Source of the DNA: Ignavibacteriales bacterium
Lineage (GTDB): Bacteria; Bacteroidota; Ignavibacteria; Ignavibacteriales; Ignavibacteriaceae
DNA length: 64,000 nucleotides
Assembly: GCA_016709765.1 (NCBI GenBank)
Contig: JADJMD010000008.1
Location: 186,001 to 250,000 of the forward strand
Direction of reading: 5' to 3'
In this document: in pieces, positions 10,207 to 20,005 of the stretch
Numbering within the stretch: the first letter of the stretch is position 1
Layout: each line of letters opens with the position of its first letter
Made by a program: the position numbers and the translations under genes
The notes under the pieces: generated by a model
What the model was told of the DNA's origin: nothing
What the model saw: only the letters and a program-made list of their open reading frames with translations
Databases searched by the model: none

Positions 10207-11676
10207 TTATTTCATTACAATCATTTTTTTTGTAGAAACAAAATTATCAGTCTTCAAAGTGTAGAAATAAACTCCACTTGATAAACCAGCTGAATCAAAA
10301 GTATATTCAAAACTTCCAGAGTTTTTGAATTCATTAACAAGTTTGGTTACTTCTTCTCCAACAACATTATACACAATTAAAGAAACATTACTAGGATTAG
10401 CTAAAGTAAATTGAATTTTTGTTTGGGGGTTAAATGGATTTGGGAAATTTTGAGATAATGAAAAATCAGATGGAACCTGTCCATTGTTTATTTCTTTAAT
10501 TCCTGTTAATTGCCCTGTCCATCTCCTATCTCCAATGGCTAATCCATCATGTCCAAGTGTTAACAACGTGTTACCCTGTGGAATTGTAAAATTACCATTA
10601 GTAGGGTCAACAAATTGTGGGTCTATTCCGTATAACGTAGCTAAATCAATTGTCCCAGTTTGTGAGCAGAATGACCACGAACTAGGTGTTTCAGCGCGAT
10701 AAGCACCATCATTAATTTTTACTGTATCAAGACCTACTATTCTTTGACAAGCAAATGAATCTACATTTGCTAGAGTTGAGCCCTCTCTTTGAAATGAAAC
10801 CAAAGTACCTGCACCTCCAAGTGTAGCATCATTTCCTGTAATGCTGTAAGTAATTAAAAGATTTCGCATAACAGAATTGGCAAATTCTCTTTCCCAAATA
10901 ACTCTTCTATAACAGCCATAAAAAGTATTATTTTCAATCACCCCATCACCATCCACCGTTGTTGAATCGCCATCACTTTCAATTTTGATTGAGGAACCTC
11001 GAATATTTTTAAATGTACAATTACGAACTGTAAAAGAGTCCCAACATTTATTATCAAGAGCAACCGGCGTTTTGTGAGTGTTGATTGATCGTAATGCTTC
11101 ATCTCCAGTATTTGCTAAAGTAGTTCTTTCAAAAATCACATCACCGCATCTAGCAGTCGTAGCGATATCGAAAATATTTCCATCCTCGCTAAATTCAGGG
11201 TTAGCATATCTATAAACGTTTCTAATTTCGCAATCATAAACTTTAATGTCTGGTGTTTCATTAAAACTTCCAGCAGTTGTTGAGATTTGCATAATATATC
11301 TAATTGAATCATAAGTTGTGGTAGCAGCATCATAGCCATCAATAATTAAATCCTTCAAAGTAAGGTCGTTTCTTGGCCATATAACTCTTGCTCCGGCAGT
11401 GCTATGCGTAACGATAATTGGTTTATTATTTGTACCATCGTTTCCTCTTATAACTAAAGGAACTTGAATTTCAGCAGGGAATATTGGATAGATACCACCA
11501 TCAGTTTCAAGAATTAATGTATCTGCAAAACCAGGATTTGTATTGAGAAAAGTAATAACATCATTAATACTTTGTCCTGGAACATTCGGCTGAATGCTAA
11601 TGTGCTGCCCGTTAGTTGGGGCTATAAGAAGTGCAGTAAAAAATAGTGCACTAAGAAACAGTTTCATTTTGTTCAT
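10207..11676 (-). CDS. Secreted beta-helix protein with T9SS tail
   Basis: A 489-residue exported protein. The start is supported by AAGGAG six to seven bases before the ATG. After the signal peptide (KLFLSALFFTALLIAPTNGQ) comes a parallel beta-helix region recalling the DUF4957/DUF5123-type helices found near PL6 enzymes: PLVIRGNDGTNNKPIIVTHS, LTLKDLIIDGYDA, IKVYDCEIRNVYRY, FTVRNCTFKNIRGSS, GVIENNTFYGCYRR. No catalytic triad is evident. The T9SS tail (LSQNFPNPFNPQTK... SGVYFYT... KKMIVMK) follows directly, without the VELxSF module seen in other cargo here. A carbohydrate-binding or auxiliary role on the cell surface is likely but inferred. Confidence 0.78.
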   Translation of the reverse strand: MNKMKLFLSALFFTALLIAPTNGQHISIQPNVPGQSINDVITFLNTNPGFADTLILETDGGIYPIFPAEIQVPLVIRGNDGTNNKPIIVTHSTAGARVIWPRNDLTLKDLIIDGYDAATTTYDSIRYIMQISTTAGSFNETPDIKVYDCEIRNVYRYANPEFSEDGNIFDIATTARCGDVIFERTTLANTGDEALRSINTHKTPVALDNKCWDSFTVRNCTFKNIRGSSIKIESDGDSTTVDGDGVIENNTFYGCYRRVIWEREFANSVMRNLLITYSITGNDATLGGAGTLVSFQREGSTLANVDSFACQRIVGLDTVKINDGAYRAETPSSWSFCSQTGTIDLATLYGIDPQFVDPTNGNFTIPQGNTLLTLGHDGLAIGDRRWTGQLTGIKEINNGQVPSDFSLSQNFPNPFNPQTKIQFTLANPSNVSLIVYNVVGEEVTKLVNEFKNSGSFEYTFDSAGLSSGVYFYTLKTDNFVSTKKMIVMK

Positions 11677-11733
11677 TTTTTTCTCCTTTTTATGAAAGTA
11701 ATTAATTATGACAAAAAGCTAATAGAAAATCTT

Positions 11734-13257
11734 TTACAAAGTAATTGTATATCCAAAATGGAAATTGCTTAAAGCTTCGTATGAATAGTTTGTGCTGCTA
11801 TAATAAATTTCATTGTATTTCATAAATCTATATTCATATGCAAAGTCAAATCTGCCTATTAAAAATGATGCGCTCAAACCCACAGAATATATATTGGTTC
11901 CGGGTCCACTATCCTTAATTCCGGCTCCGTCAGGTACAAAAGTATCTGTAAGATATCTATAACCTGCAAGTAGGGATAAAAAGTCGAAAGCTTTATAGTT
12001 TACACCAAAACCAATAACAGTTTGATTCACCCACCCTCTGTGAGTACTGTCTGGAGCGGCAAAACTAAATTCAGCACTACTGAAATTAGTTTTTCTTAAA
12101 TCAAAAGCGAATGTAATTTCTTCAACAGGTTTAAAACTAATTCCAAAAGAATAAGAAATAGGAACCGATAATTCATCTTTACCTGATCTGGATTCTGTGG
12201 TTATTAGTCCGGAATCTGTAGTAGTTATTGTGTTACTCCAATCCCTTGTAACAGTATATGGTAATCCAATATTTACACCAAACGAAAATGCGTTAAGATT
12301 AAATATTGTTCCAATGTTTAGTTTGGTTGCAGAAAAATCAGATGTACCTCTTGTACTAACATCAACAGAATCATAAGTAAATTTAAATCTGTTTGGTCCA
12401 CCAACAAGATCAAAATAGCCAATTTGACTTATTTGTTGTGATTCATCTGATTGGCTAGACAATAAATTTAAACTAAAACCAACTTTAATATTTTCATTAA
12501 CTTCATAACCTAATCCAAATAAAATATTTTTAAGATCGCCTTCTCTCATACGATTATAATCAGACCAATTTACTCTTACGCTGTCTTCCGCAGCTGTAAT
12601 TCGTTCGATTACTGCACCATATTCATCAGAACCGATATGTGGATTTAAATAAGTCGTATTGCGATCATAATCTAGAATTCTATTTTGAGTAGCGTATGCC
12701 GCTGATATTACAAAGGACTGTTCTGCAATTATAAATGGATAAGCCCCGGAAACATTATTAAAAACTGTTCCGTTTTTTTTAACTTGCCAATCGGCAGCTT
12801 CTTCGCTGTACTCATCTAATCCAAATTTTGGATCACTAATGATATAAGATTGCGTGGTATCAAAAAATATTTCATTATCCCAAACGCCATTATTAGCTGG
12901 ATCTGGTACATACAGACCATCAAGATAAAAAGCAAGATTTACAAATTGTCTATTGGGTCTATAATCCTGATTTTCTCTCCAAATTTTGTCATATGTATTT
13001 CCAGAAATAGAAAACTGAGGTCCTTTAAGTCCAATCAATCCTGCGGGATTCCAAAACAGTGAGTTTACATCTCCCGAGATGGACGTATAAGCCCTGCCCA
13101 TTGCAATTGATTGCACACCATTATTACTTTCCTCAGACCATCCTTGAAATGATAAATTATCACCTCTATGTTGAGATAAAACTGAAACATTAAAAATGCC
13201 AAGCAATAGCATGCTGTAGCAAACAAATTTAAAACTATGTCTAATATTTTTGTGCAT
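11734..13257 (-). CDS. Outer-membrane beta-barrel, OmpP1/FadL-like
   Basis: I choose the ATG at 13257 since GGAG stands six bases before it; the ATG at 13263 would overlap the ribosome site. The ~507-residue product has a signal peptide (FVCYSMLLLGIFNVSVLSQ), then the FadL-like N-terminal signature SIAMGRAYTSISGDVNSLFWNPAGL and alternating amphipathic strands to the end, finishing in FHFGYTITL with a terminal hydrophobic strand. FadL-type barrels take up hydrophobic or aromatic substrates by passive transport. The gene lies between the PorV-like barrel and the beta-helix gene, so it may move oligomers across the outer membrane; a T9SS accessory role is also possible. Confidence 0.8.
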   Translation of the reverse strand: MHKNIRHSFKFVCYSMLLLGIFNVSVLSQHRGDNLSFQGWSEESNNGVQSIAMGRAYTSISGDVNSLFWNPAGLIGLKGPQFSISGNTYDKIWRENQDYRPNRQFVNLAFYLDGLYVPDPANNGVWDNEIFFDTTQSYIISDPKFGLDEYSEEAADWQVKKNGTVFNNVSGAYPFIIAEQSFVISAAYATQNRILDYDRNTTYLNPHIGSDEYGAVIERITAAEDSVRVNWSDYNRMREGDLKNILFGLGYEVNENIKVGFSLNLLSSQSDESQQISQIGYFDLVGGPNRFKFTYDSVDVSTRGTSDFSATKLNIGTIFNLNAFSFGVNIGLPYTVTRDWSNTITTTDSGLITTESRSGKDELSVPISYSFGISFKPVEEITFAFDLRKTNFSSAEFSFAAPDSTHRGWVNQTVIGFGVNYKAFDFLSLLAGYRYLTDTFVPDGAGIKDSGPGTNIYSVGLSASFLIGRFDFAYEYRFMKYNEIYYSSTNYSYEALSNFHFGYTITL

Positions 13258-13279
13258 TTCCATCTCCGGAAAACCTTAA

Positions 13280-14260
13280 TTAATTAAAATTAAAACCAAG
13301 AGTAAATCTGTGAACATTTCCAAGAAATTCTCCATAATCGTTAAATGAGTAATCAACTCTATATCCCTGATAATTTACACCAGCACCAAGAGTTAAACCT
13401 TCTTCATCATAATTGATTTTATAACCTGCTCTTAAAAAAAGCATCTGGGAGAACGAATATTCTAGTCCAACATTGTGCTGCTGACTGTAATCTCTAGGCT
13501 GCGATAAATTATAAGATATCAATAATCCCTGATCTTTAATATCTGAAATAAGTGAGTTTTGATCTGTAAATAGATAAGCTGAAATTCCTAAAGTTAAAGT
13601 TTGTGGAAGCGGATAACCTTTATGTACAAATTTTACCTCTGGTCCAAAATTTCTTAATGCAATTGCAACATCTATAGTTTTAAAACCAGTCTGATAAATC
13701 AGACCACCATCAAGCATCCATGAAGTAGCTGATTCGGCGACTAAATTTTCGTGAGCAACTTTAAACGATAAACCAAATGAAAACTTATCTGTTAAACTTT
13801 TTGCATATGACAAACCAACTACGGTAAAACCAGGACTCATAGTTTCACCAGTTGTACCAGGATTATAAACACCAGTTACTGGATCTCTGTACAAATTATC
13901 CACTCTGGTAACAGGAATATCTCCGATATCATTTACTTGAACCTGCAAACCAAGCGTTCCAAAATCTTCAATGGAGTATGCGGCTGATAGAGCAAGATGA
14001 GATACATCTAAAAAGTAATCAACATAATAAAAGGATGCATCAAAATTATTTACTTTAACTAAAGCAGCAGGATTCCAGAAAACTGCTTCTGAGTTGTTCA
14101 CAACAGATATAAAAGATTCTCCCATCCCTGTTGATCGGGCACCAGGCATTACTTTTAAAAATTGAAAAGAGGTTGTGCCTACTTTATCTATGCCTCCGCC
14201 TTGAGGGAATAAAAATGTAGAATTTATTATTAGTAAGGCAGCAATTATTTTAATCTTCAT
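13280..14260 (-). CDS. PorV/PorQ-family outer-membrane protein
   Basis: A 326-residue barrel protein: signal peptide (KIIAALLIINSTFLFPQ), then GTTSFQFLKVMPGARSTGMG, with the ESFISVVNNSEAVFWNPAALV motif characteristic of PorV/PorQ/FadL-related proteins, followed by ~14 amphipathic strands and a Phe-rich end (RFTLGFNFN). In the Bacteroidota PorV shuttles T9SS cargo from the translocon to the attachment complex. Ignavibacteria have many paralogues next to cargo and TonB-receptor genes, so a dedicated role for the neighbouring lyases is possible. It follows the 767-residue protein gene by 23 bp and precedes the FadL-like gene by about 22 bp, in one operon. Confidence 0.8.
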   Translation of the reverse strand: MKIKIIAALLIINSTFLFPQGGGIDKVGTTSFQFLKVMPGARSTGMGESFISVVNNSEAVFWNPAALVKVNNFDASFYYVDYFLDVSHLALSAAYSIEDFGTLGLQVQVNDIGDIPVTRVDNLYRDPVTGVYNPGTTGETMSPGFTVVGLSYAKSLTDKFSFGLSFKVAHENLVAESATSWMLDGGLIYQTGFKTIDVAIALRNFGPEVKFVHKGYPLPQTLTLGISAYLFTDQNSLISDIKDQGLLISYNLSQPRDYSQQHNVGLEYSFSQMLFLRAGYKINYDEEGLTLGAGVNYQGYRVDYSFNDYGEFLGNVHRFTLGFNFN

Positions 14261-14283
14261 TTTAAATACTCGCTTATAAAAAA

Positions 14284-16587
14284 TTATTTAATTACCACAA
14301 ATTTTCCGGTACTGGTATCACCCTCGGGTGTAGTAATCACAAAAAAGTAAACACCTGAAGCTATATCTTGATCATTTCTAGTTACTTGAAACCAAGCAGT
14401 TGAGAAAACTAGTTCATTGTGTTCAATAGTTTCAACAAGTTGTCCGGAGTATGAAAATATTCTTATAGTACATTTTTCTGGAAGTCCATAAAAGCCTATT
14501 GCATTTTCTTGTGCCAGTCCAGTAAATCCAGAATTAACAATAAATGGATTTGGTACAACATAAACTTCTCCTAACTTATCAACAGACCTAACATTTTTTA
14601 CGTGATAATTGATATTCGTCTTACCGCTTTGTTTATTGTTATTATCAATAGACGTTACAGAATAATACTTTCCTTCACCAAGTCTAAAGGTCTCGTCCTC
14701 ATCAATAAACTCATACAATCCTTCTGTATTTACTTCTCCTTTTTGTAACTCTGCAATAAGCTTCCAAGGTCCCATTCCATAATCAGTACGCCAGATTTTA
14801 TATCCAGTAATAGTTCCTGTTAATCTCGTATGAGTAAAATTTTCGGCAGCGGTGTTCCAAGTAATTTTAACTGTAGCAGAAGAAGTATTCTCAACACTAA
14901 TTATTGGAGCTGGTACTGTAATAGGTATTTTATATTTTTCTGTATTCATTGATGGTTTAGGATTCAATTCCGGAAATAACATCCCACCTGCCGGACCCAT
15001 TCTCGTTGAATCATAAGGAATATCTGTACCTAAATATGTTTCCCACGCATTATGTGCAACCTGATTAACACTTATCACATCCGAGTTAATATAGTCCGGG
15101 TATCCAAAATCATCGAGATAGTGTTCAGTAACAGTTTCACCATTCAAAACTATTTTTTTATTCATAGTTCTGATGGGATAAAACTGTACATCAGTTTGAC
15201 CGCCACAAATTGTTTTACCAGCAGTTCCGCCATAGCCAACAACTTCCGCATATGCAAATTCTAATTTATCACCAAGCTTCATAACATATGGACCAAACCC
15301 ATTATAGACAGCAATTCCGTTATAACTTTCGTCCCATTCAAATCTTGCGCGTCCTTTCCAAGTTCTTCCACCTGGAAGAACAAATCTTCCTCCATCTGAT
15401 GGAGTGCCAATAGGAGCACCCACTTCTCCATAAACAGTCCACCATCTCTCATCCATGGTCGTTGCTCTGTCCATAATTTTATCTGGTCTTGTATTACCAC
15501 TCTCACCTTTCATTTGCCAGGGTTGTAGAATATGATCATTTGCATCGGTCTCGAAGTAATTTCCACCTGCATCTCTTAACATATAACTGATGTATTCAGA
15601 TTCATTTCTAGCAGTATTAACTCTATCTACTATTGCTAAATGATCGATGTCCCAGTACAACATACAATATCCTGGTGCTTGTGGACTAAGAAATCCACCA
15701 CCATTTAAACCAGTATTTGCAAATTCAAGAAATAATTCTTTATTTGGCTCAGGTTTTGCAAATAAGTTTTCGACACCTTTATCAGGTGCACCGGTATGTG
15801 TTGTTTGATTAAATGTCAGCCAATAATCAGGATCGAAAGATTGTCTGTTATCACCACGGTACATACCACCATCATATTTCCACTCACCGTAATTTCTCTG
15901 GTATCCAAGCATTGAGGGTGAAAAACCATAGTTGATTGTAAATAAAACATCAACAAGATCAACAGTTCTTTCGATTGTGGATAAATCCCCATCAGTATCA
16001 CCGGTATATTCAAGTTCATATTCATAAATTATCATATCATCATATTCAGGATAACTCCAAGCGCGCGATGTACGTGTAACGGTAATTCCAACATTAGTAG
16101 AAAATTTATTAATAATTATTTCTTCTGCTTCATCGGGGTTATAATTAGGATTTAAAGAACCATCAGGTAATAGCGGGTAATTTTCAATTCTTTCTAAAGA
16201 GATAGGAAAACTCCATCTACCGATTGGTAATTCTGCACCACTACTTGTACCAATTGCTCCGCAAAATGAAAATAATCTATTTGGAATTCCAGGATTGCCT
16301 TTTTCATTAGCTGTTATATAAACACCGGCACCCAAAATATTGTGCTGCCCGCTATATTCAATTCCATTAATTACAGTTTTTGATCTTGGAGGCCATTCAA
16401 AACAGGGTGAGCTTATCTTTTCACCACCAGCGCCATAAAGCCAAGCTCTTCCAATACTGCCATCATTAAAAACCGTTTCGTGCAACATTCCGCGAGTGTG
16501 AATTTTAGAATCTCTTACTTGTGCAAATATTGCTGACAAGTTGAAAGCAAATAAAATTAAAAGAATTGTAAGTGATTTATTTTTCAT
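14284..16587 (-). CDS. Large secreted protein with fibronectin-like module and T9SS-type tail
   Basis: A 767-residue exported protein with a clear signal peptide (TILLILFAFNLSAIFAQ). The first ~540 residues form a conserved-looking region of unknown function (RDSKIHTRGMLHETVFNDG, GAGVYITANEKGNPG, YDDMIIYEYELEYTGD, APGYCMLYWDIDHLAI). Around 560-660 is a fibronectin type III-like fold (ITVPAPIISVENTSSATVKI) and the end has a T9SS-related tail (YVVPNPFIVNSG... SGVYFFVITTPEG... GKFVVIK), a variant of the usual NYPNPFNP form. I have seen this arrangement recurrently beside TonB receptors and PorV-like proteins in Ignavibacteria, but no biochemical function is known to me. Confidence 0.75.
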   Translation of the reverse strand: MKNKSLTILLILFAFNLSAIFAQVRDSKIHTRGMLHETVFNDGSIGRAWLYGAGGEKISSPCFEWPPRSKTVINGIEYSGQHNILGAGVYITANEKGNPGIPNRLFSFCGAIGTSSGAELPIGRWSFPISLERIENYPLLPDGSLNPNYNPDEAEEIIINKFSTNVGITVTRTSRAWSYPEYDDMIIYEYELEYTGDTDGDLSTIERTVDLVDVLFTINYGFSPSMLGYQRNYGEWKYDGGMYRGDNRQSFDPDYWLTFNQTTHTGAPDKGVENLFAKPEPNKELFLEFANTGLNGGGFLSPQAPGYCMLYWDIDHLAIVDRVNTARNESEYISYMLRDAGGNYFETDANDHILQPWQMKGESGNTRPDKIMDRATTMDERWWTVYGEVGAPIGTPSDGGRFVLPGGRTWKGRARFEWDESYNGIAVYNGFGPYVMKLGDKLEFAYAEVVGYGGTAGKTICGGQTDVQFYPIRTMNKKIVLNGETVTEHYLDDFGYPDYINSDVISVNQVAHNAWETYLGTDIPYDSTRMGPAGGMLFPELNPKPSMNTEKYKIPITVPAPIISVENTSSATVKITWNTAAENFTHTRLTGTITGYKIWRTDYGMGPWKLIAELQKGEVNTEGLYEFIDEDETFRLGEGKYYSVTSIDNNNKQSGKTNINYHVKNVRSVDKLGEVYVVPNPFIVNSGFTGLAQENAIGFYGLPEKCTIRIFSYSGQLVETIEHNELVFSTAWFQVTRNDQDIASGVYFFVITTPEGDTSTGKFVVIK

Positions 16588-16611
16588 CTGATAACAAACT
16601 CCTGTTAAACT

Positions 16612-19476
16612 TTAAAACTTAACTGTCAAACCAAGTCTAAAATGTCTTGGTTGATTACCAATTAGATAGGCTTCAATATCTGTTACATAAGGTGCAAATT
16701 CGGTTTCTGTAAAAATTTCTTCCCGGTTTTCAATGTATCTCTGTCTATAAGGATTGTCTGCACTCTCAGAAAATGTATTGTCGTAATCAAAGACTTGCTG
16801 ATTTAGAATGTTGTAACCCTCTAAATAAATATTGAAACTAACATTATTAATTGAAAACGATTTATCAATTCTTAGTGAAAGGTCATTCTCATCCGGAGTT
16901 CGTTGATTATACCTTAAACCTTGACCTGTGGCATCCCAGGTAAATGGTCTTCCTGTAGCAAACTTGTATGTGGCACTAACTGAAATACCAGCCAATGGAT
17001 AAAAATCACCGACAGCAAACCCGAAATCATCAGGAGCTAAAATTCTAAGATTTCCTACCAATTTATGAGTTCGATCATAATCAAGTGGAATATCTTCAGG
17101 AGATGGGACTATAGTCCTTTGCGGATCGTTTTCATAGTAAACTGCTCTGCTAACAGGTCCTATAACTTGGGCGCTTTTTCCTGTTGTCGATTCCCAATTA
17201 TATCTTAAGAAACCGTTTAACCAACTTGAATATTTTTCAATACTTATATGAAATCCTTTTACATCCGCATATTCTTTATTATCAAATGTTTGGTATTGAT
17301 TACCACCAACGTCTTCATATATCGCATATTGGATTAGATTACTAACATCTTTTAAATAAGCACTTAAATCTATTTGCAATCCACCAGGAAGGGCTCTAAC
17401 AATTCCGAAATCATACATTATTGTACGCTCAGGTTTAAGTTCAGGATTACCTAATCTTACATAATTCGGAGTTCCTTCTAGTTTAAAGCGATTTACGAAA
17501 ATGTATTCAAAGGCTGGTCTTTGAGTAAATACACCATAATTAATATGAAGGACTGTCTGTTCTGAAACAGGAAATGATATTCCTATACGAGGTTGTAAAA
17601 AAGTTTCAATTTTAGTTTCTTTTGTTGCTGCTAAAGATTTGTCATAATACGATGAAGTAGGATTCGTTTTATCATAATTAGGATTTCGATAAGGTGAATA
17701 CTTATCAAGGTAATAAGTCGTGTTAAAATCATAATAATCTAATCTTAAACCAATATTTGTAATCAAACCTTCAAATTCCAATTTGTCTTGGAGAAAAAAT
17801 GAACCTTCAATAGGAAAAACATGATAATTTTCTGATCTTAGTGAAGAAGCATTTGTTGCACTCAAACGGTTATCAACATTGATGTCATAATAAGAAAATG
17901 ACACCCCACCCTTTAATAAGTTTGTTGTATTTAGCTGACTTGTAACATTTGCAATTAAATTGTAGGTATTGGATTTAGATTTTCCTGCACTTGTGTTCAT
18001 ACTTCCAACGGTTTGTCCTGCCGGGCTTGTATAAAATCTCCAATTACTAAAATCATTAAATACGGTTGAGTACTGATCATCTTTTAGCAAATTGATTCGG
18101 TCTTCATCTTTTACATAAAGATTACTTAGTTTAAAATCATAAAAGGTTGATTTTGAGGCAAAATAATTCCACTCAATTGCAGTTTGTCTGCTCTCCAAGG
18201 TATTAAACGTAACATCCAATTGTCTTTCAAACCATCTAAAGAAATCAGAAGTAAAGACATTCCTGTCCTGATGATTATAATTTAAGGTTACCTTAAACTT
18301 ATGTTCAGATGATGGTCTAAATACTACATTACTCATTATTTGCCTTTGAACATCTGGCTCAACAGAAGGCAAAAAAGGATTTACAACATTTTGAGTAGTT
18401 GCAAAAAATAAGTTTAAATTTTTAGTTAACGGTCCACCAACTGAAAAATTAAATCTATAATCAGGTTTATCATATTCTAAACCTATGTTCTTTAAGCTTT
18501 GTAGCCACATTTTTCTAACAAGTTCAGAGGTTTTTAACGAATCTGCCCTTGTTAGTTTAGTTGGAGGAAAAGTAATTGGAACAGGTGGTAAATAGTTTTC
18601 CGGAAAATTTAGTCCAAAATATGTCCAAAGAACTTTACCGGATTTTGGATCTGTACCATCCAACCATTCATCTGGATTATTTAACATATCAAAAAATGTC
18701 TGGTTTCTTGTACTATAAACACTACCACCAAAAGTTTTGTAATAAGGATTAGAACTGGAAACTTCTGCATTTGTTTTCCATGTACTTCCACCTTCTTTTT
18801 GTATAATATTTATAACACCTGATTGCACGTTTCCATATTCAGCACTAAAACCACTTGTGTAGACCTCCACTTGGTCTAAAGCAAAACTGATTGGTTCAAA
18901 TGATTTTTCATTATTTAAAGGATTAGTAATACTTGAACCGGAAATAAAATATCCAGCTTCACCACTTCTACCACCACGAAAATGACCACCAACAACATCA
19001 GCCTGAAGTTTTAGAATATCATCGATATCATTTATTCCCGGTAAGTTTCCCAAATCATCTAAATTGTACGATTGTTTTGTGGCCGTTAAATCTTTTTCTA
19101 CTGTTTAAGTCTCGAATGATTCCGGAGTCAGCTCAAAATCTATCCTGGTTGTTCTGTCTATAACAATCTTTATCTTTGTTATTATTTCTTCTCTATAACC
19201 AATATATGATACTTTGACATTGTAAGTTCCGGAGGGAATATTGAGAATATAATACTCGCCATTTATGTCAGATGCCGCGCCAAGATTTTGTTGTAATGTT
19301 TGTTCTTTACCGTCCACCCACTCTGCTGTAAAAAGTATATTTGCTCCAATTAAGGCTTCCCCATTAGACTTGTCAGTGATTTTTCCGGCAAGTTTACCAG
19401 TATCACCCGCAAATAAATTGATTGAAAGGAGCATTGAAACAGCAAAAACGAAAGGCACAATTTTTTTAAATATCAT
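16612..19476 (-). CDS. TonB-dependent receptor with N-terminal carboxypeptidase-regulatory-like domain, broken by an in-frame stop
   Basis: Outer-membrane active transporter. The first 123 residues (start ATG at 19476 with GGAG seven bases before) hold a signal peptide and a carboxypeptidase-regulatory-like domain (GKLAGKITDKSNGEALIGAN, GEYYILNIPSGTYNVKVSYI). A TAA at 19105-19107 then interrupts the frame; reading on in the same frame gives VEKDLTATKQSYNLDD and the plug domain (NLPGINDIDDILKLQADVVG), then a ~700-residue barrel ending in HFRLGLTVKF. The combined length of 953 residues fits the family. The usual hydrophobic VVVTAE-type strand between ET and EKDLTATKQ is missing, so a short deletion or a misassembly at the junction is plausible. 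No SusD partner gene is adjacent. Likely substrate: oligouronides, from context. Confidence 0.85.
19105..19107 (-). other. In-frame TAA inside the TonB-dependent receptor gene
   Basis: The stop codon follows ELTPESFET, and the frame continues without shift into the receptor plug. Restart could occur only at poor codons such as the TTG at 19053, which would yield a protein lacking its signal peptide. It is either a real inactivating mutation or an error. Confidence 0.8.
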
Positions 19477-19590
19477 TGCAGTTCTCCGGAAATAACCGAT
19501 AAGAATTTTGATTTTTTTTTAATTTCAGATTTATTGTTTGAGAGTCTATTAGAAGAGCAGTTCAAGGTTGGTATTATATTGGAGGAAACA

Positions 19591-19632
19591 ATGAGTAAAA
19601 TTTTAATCATCGCATCTTTCAAAGATAGTTAA
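19591..19632 (+). CDS. Tiny ORF with strong ribosome site; leader or 5' gene remnant
   Basis: ATG at 19591 is preceded by TTGGAGGAAACA, a near-ideal ribosome site, and encodes MSKILIIASFKDS followed by TAA. The start resembles the first strand of a response-regulator or flavodoxin-like protein, so this may be the truncated 5' end of a lost gene. It could equally be a chance sequence. No function is assigned. Confidence 0.25.
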   Translation: MSKILIIASFKDS

Positions 19633-19723
19633 GTTTTTTGTTGTTAGCTTCATAAAACTAACTCCATTTTCTTTTTCATCAAGCTGTACTTTTTTTTGCC
19701 AATAAATAAAGATTTTTTATAAC

Positions 19724-19740
19724 TTGTATGACAACATACA
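19724..19740. promoter_or_regulatory. Candidate FadR/GntR-subfamily operator
   Basis: TTGTATGACAA (19724-19734) matches exactly the general FadR-subfamily operator form TNGTNNNACNA, and overlaps a 6-bp dyad TGTATG-ACAA-CATACA. It lies ~250 bp upstream of the TonB receptor start, the first gene of the operon that ends with a GntR/FCD regulator. The match could occur by chance in AT-rich DNA. Confidence 0.35.
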
Positions 19741-20005
19741 TAATATAGGTTTTGATGTCAAGCAGTTTTAGAAAATAAATAACTAAATAAAAAAAGTGTC
19801 GAAAACACTAACAATGGTTAAATGATATAACAAGATTTGATATCTATTAATTATTGTTAGAGTATGATAAAATTAATTTCTTTTAACCAAATATAGATGA
19901 ATTGGTGTTATAATATTCTTAAACGATAGATATGGAGATTGCTAAACAAAAAATAAGTTAAAAATTTTTGGGGGTTTTTTATTAACTCTTGTATCTCACT
20001 CCACC

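Larger units (their letters stand above)
19477..20005. other. Intergenic region upstream of the alginate-type operon
   Basis: About 530 bp without a convincing protein gene, likely holding the promoter of the minus-strand operon that starts at 19476. It contains a FadR-type operator candidate near 19724, a TATCTTTG element on the minus strand (19627-19620) matching the Bacteroidota -7 consensus TAnnTTTG without a clear -33 partner, and a 13-codon reading frame on the plus strand. The right part adjoins the transposase remnant. Confidence 0.6.

Noticed and set aside
16612..19053. TonB receptor treated as a separate gene starting at the TTG at 19053
   Set aside because: It is in the same frame as the upstream regulatory-like domain, and alone lacks a signal peptide, so one gene with an internal stop is the better reading.
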